Below are positions 5,707 through 6,011 of a stretch of DNA of 6,011 bases, piece after piece. The stretch's first letter is position 1. Every line of letters begins with the position of its first letter. Source of the stretch: Alphaproteobacteria bacterium (lineage in GTDB: Bacteria > Pseudomonadota > Alphaproteobacteria > Kiloniellales > JAKSDN01). The notes under the pieces were generated by a model that was given only the letters and a program-made list of their open reading frames with translations, ran no database searches and was not told where the DNA came from. The position numbers and the translations under genes are program-made. The stretch spans positions 1-6,011 of the forward strand of contig JAUVQB010000100.1 of NCBI GenBank assembly GCA_030598385.1, written 5' to 3'.

Positions 5707-5916
5707 GGACCGCTTCCCCTCTTTTGGTCGTCCGGAGTGCCCGCCCCAACACCGTTTGCGGCGGCACGGCAGCCCCGTCGAGTGGTACTCCCCAAGGCGC
5801 GCAGCGGCAAGGGGCCGACCAGGACGGTAAACGGGAGGTTAAGGATTGTGTCGCCGTTCAGCGAAAATCAACGCCTGGTCCGGCAAACTGCCGCTTCGCA
5901 AGCAACCGGAGGCGTC
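5707..5916. other. Divergent intergenic region between acuI-type gene and usg
   Basis: This 210-bp gap must hold the promoter of the AcuI-type gene (minus) and of usg (plus). No good -35/-10 pair stands out on either strand. An additional Shine-Dalgarno-like GGGAGG at 5833-5838 precedes an in-frame GTG at 5848 that could extend usg by 23 residues. No convincing hairpin terminator or repeat was seen. Confidence 0.45.
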
Positions 5917-6011
5917 ATGAGCGACCTCGGCCAAATGCTCGACGATTTCAGGCTGACCACGGCGGAGATCCTGTATCACATGCCGGATCACCCCGAGTTG
6001 CTGCAGACCTA
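5917..6011 (+). CDS. usg: usg-family protein, N-terminal 31 codons (3' end outside window)
   Basis: The first residues read MSDLGQMLDDFRLTTAEILY followed by HMPDHPELLQT and the start of a Tyr codon. The block RLTTAEILYxMPDHPxLLQTY is the signature of the short usg proteins, named from a gene upstream of the tryptophan genes trpFBA in Caulobacter and found mostly in Alphaproteobacteria. Their molecular function is unknown; members are usually around 90 aa. The ATG at 5917 has GGAGG ending 4 nt before it, slightly close, and matches the family's usual N-terminus. An in-frame GTG at 5848 with GGGAGG 9 nt upstream is a possible longer start. Whether trp genes follow cannot be seen. The identification rests on recognition of the motif in a short fragment. 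Confidence 0.8.
   Translation, partial: MSDLGQMLDDFRLTTAEILYHMPDHPELLQT

Overview
This 6 kb window is high-GC DNA with Shine-Dalgarno-led genes, most probably from an alphaproteobacterium of the Rhodospirillales/Kiloniellales kind. The best single clue is the start of a usg-family gene at the right edge, because that small family is largely alphaproteobacterial. The assignment is an inference from gene content and not a taxonomic measurement.

Left part (1-1350): the first 215 codons of a homogentisate 1,2-dioxygenase (hmgA, minus strand, cut by the left edge) stand head to head with a MarR-family regulator gene (plus strand). Between them lies a perfect 20-bp palindrome. It covers the whole spacer between a -35 (TTGTTA) and a -10 (TATATA) facing hmgA, which is what a repressor operator controlling tyrosine/phenylalanine breakdown would look like. 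Promoter-like hexamers facing the MarR gene overlap the same spot, suggesting shared control and autoregulation.

Centre (1351-3921): an AT-rich regulatory stretch carries a perfect TTGACA box and an 8-bp inverted repeat. It precedes a NarL/FixJ-type response regulator (REC + LuxR HTH, plus strand). Facing it, on the minus strand and 56 bp away, is a hybrid sensor kinase (PAS - HisKA - HATPase_c - REC). They are probable partners in a convergently arranged two-component system. No HPt domain is present in the window.

Right part (4144-6011): a small exported protein with four perfect EF-hand loops lies downstream of, and on the same strand as, a YhdH/AcuI-type NADPH-dependent medium-chain reductase. 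A 210-bp intergenic region then leads to the beginning of usg on the plus strand, cut by the right edge.

No tRNA, rRNA, CRISPR array, insertion sequence or convincing intrinsic terminator was seen. The window reads as ordinary chromosomal backbone. Its most interesting signals are regulatory: the hmgA/marR operator and the inverted repeat upstream of the response regulator.
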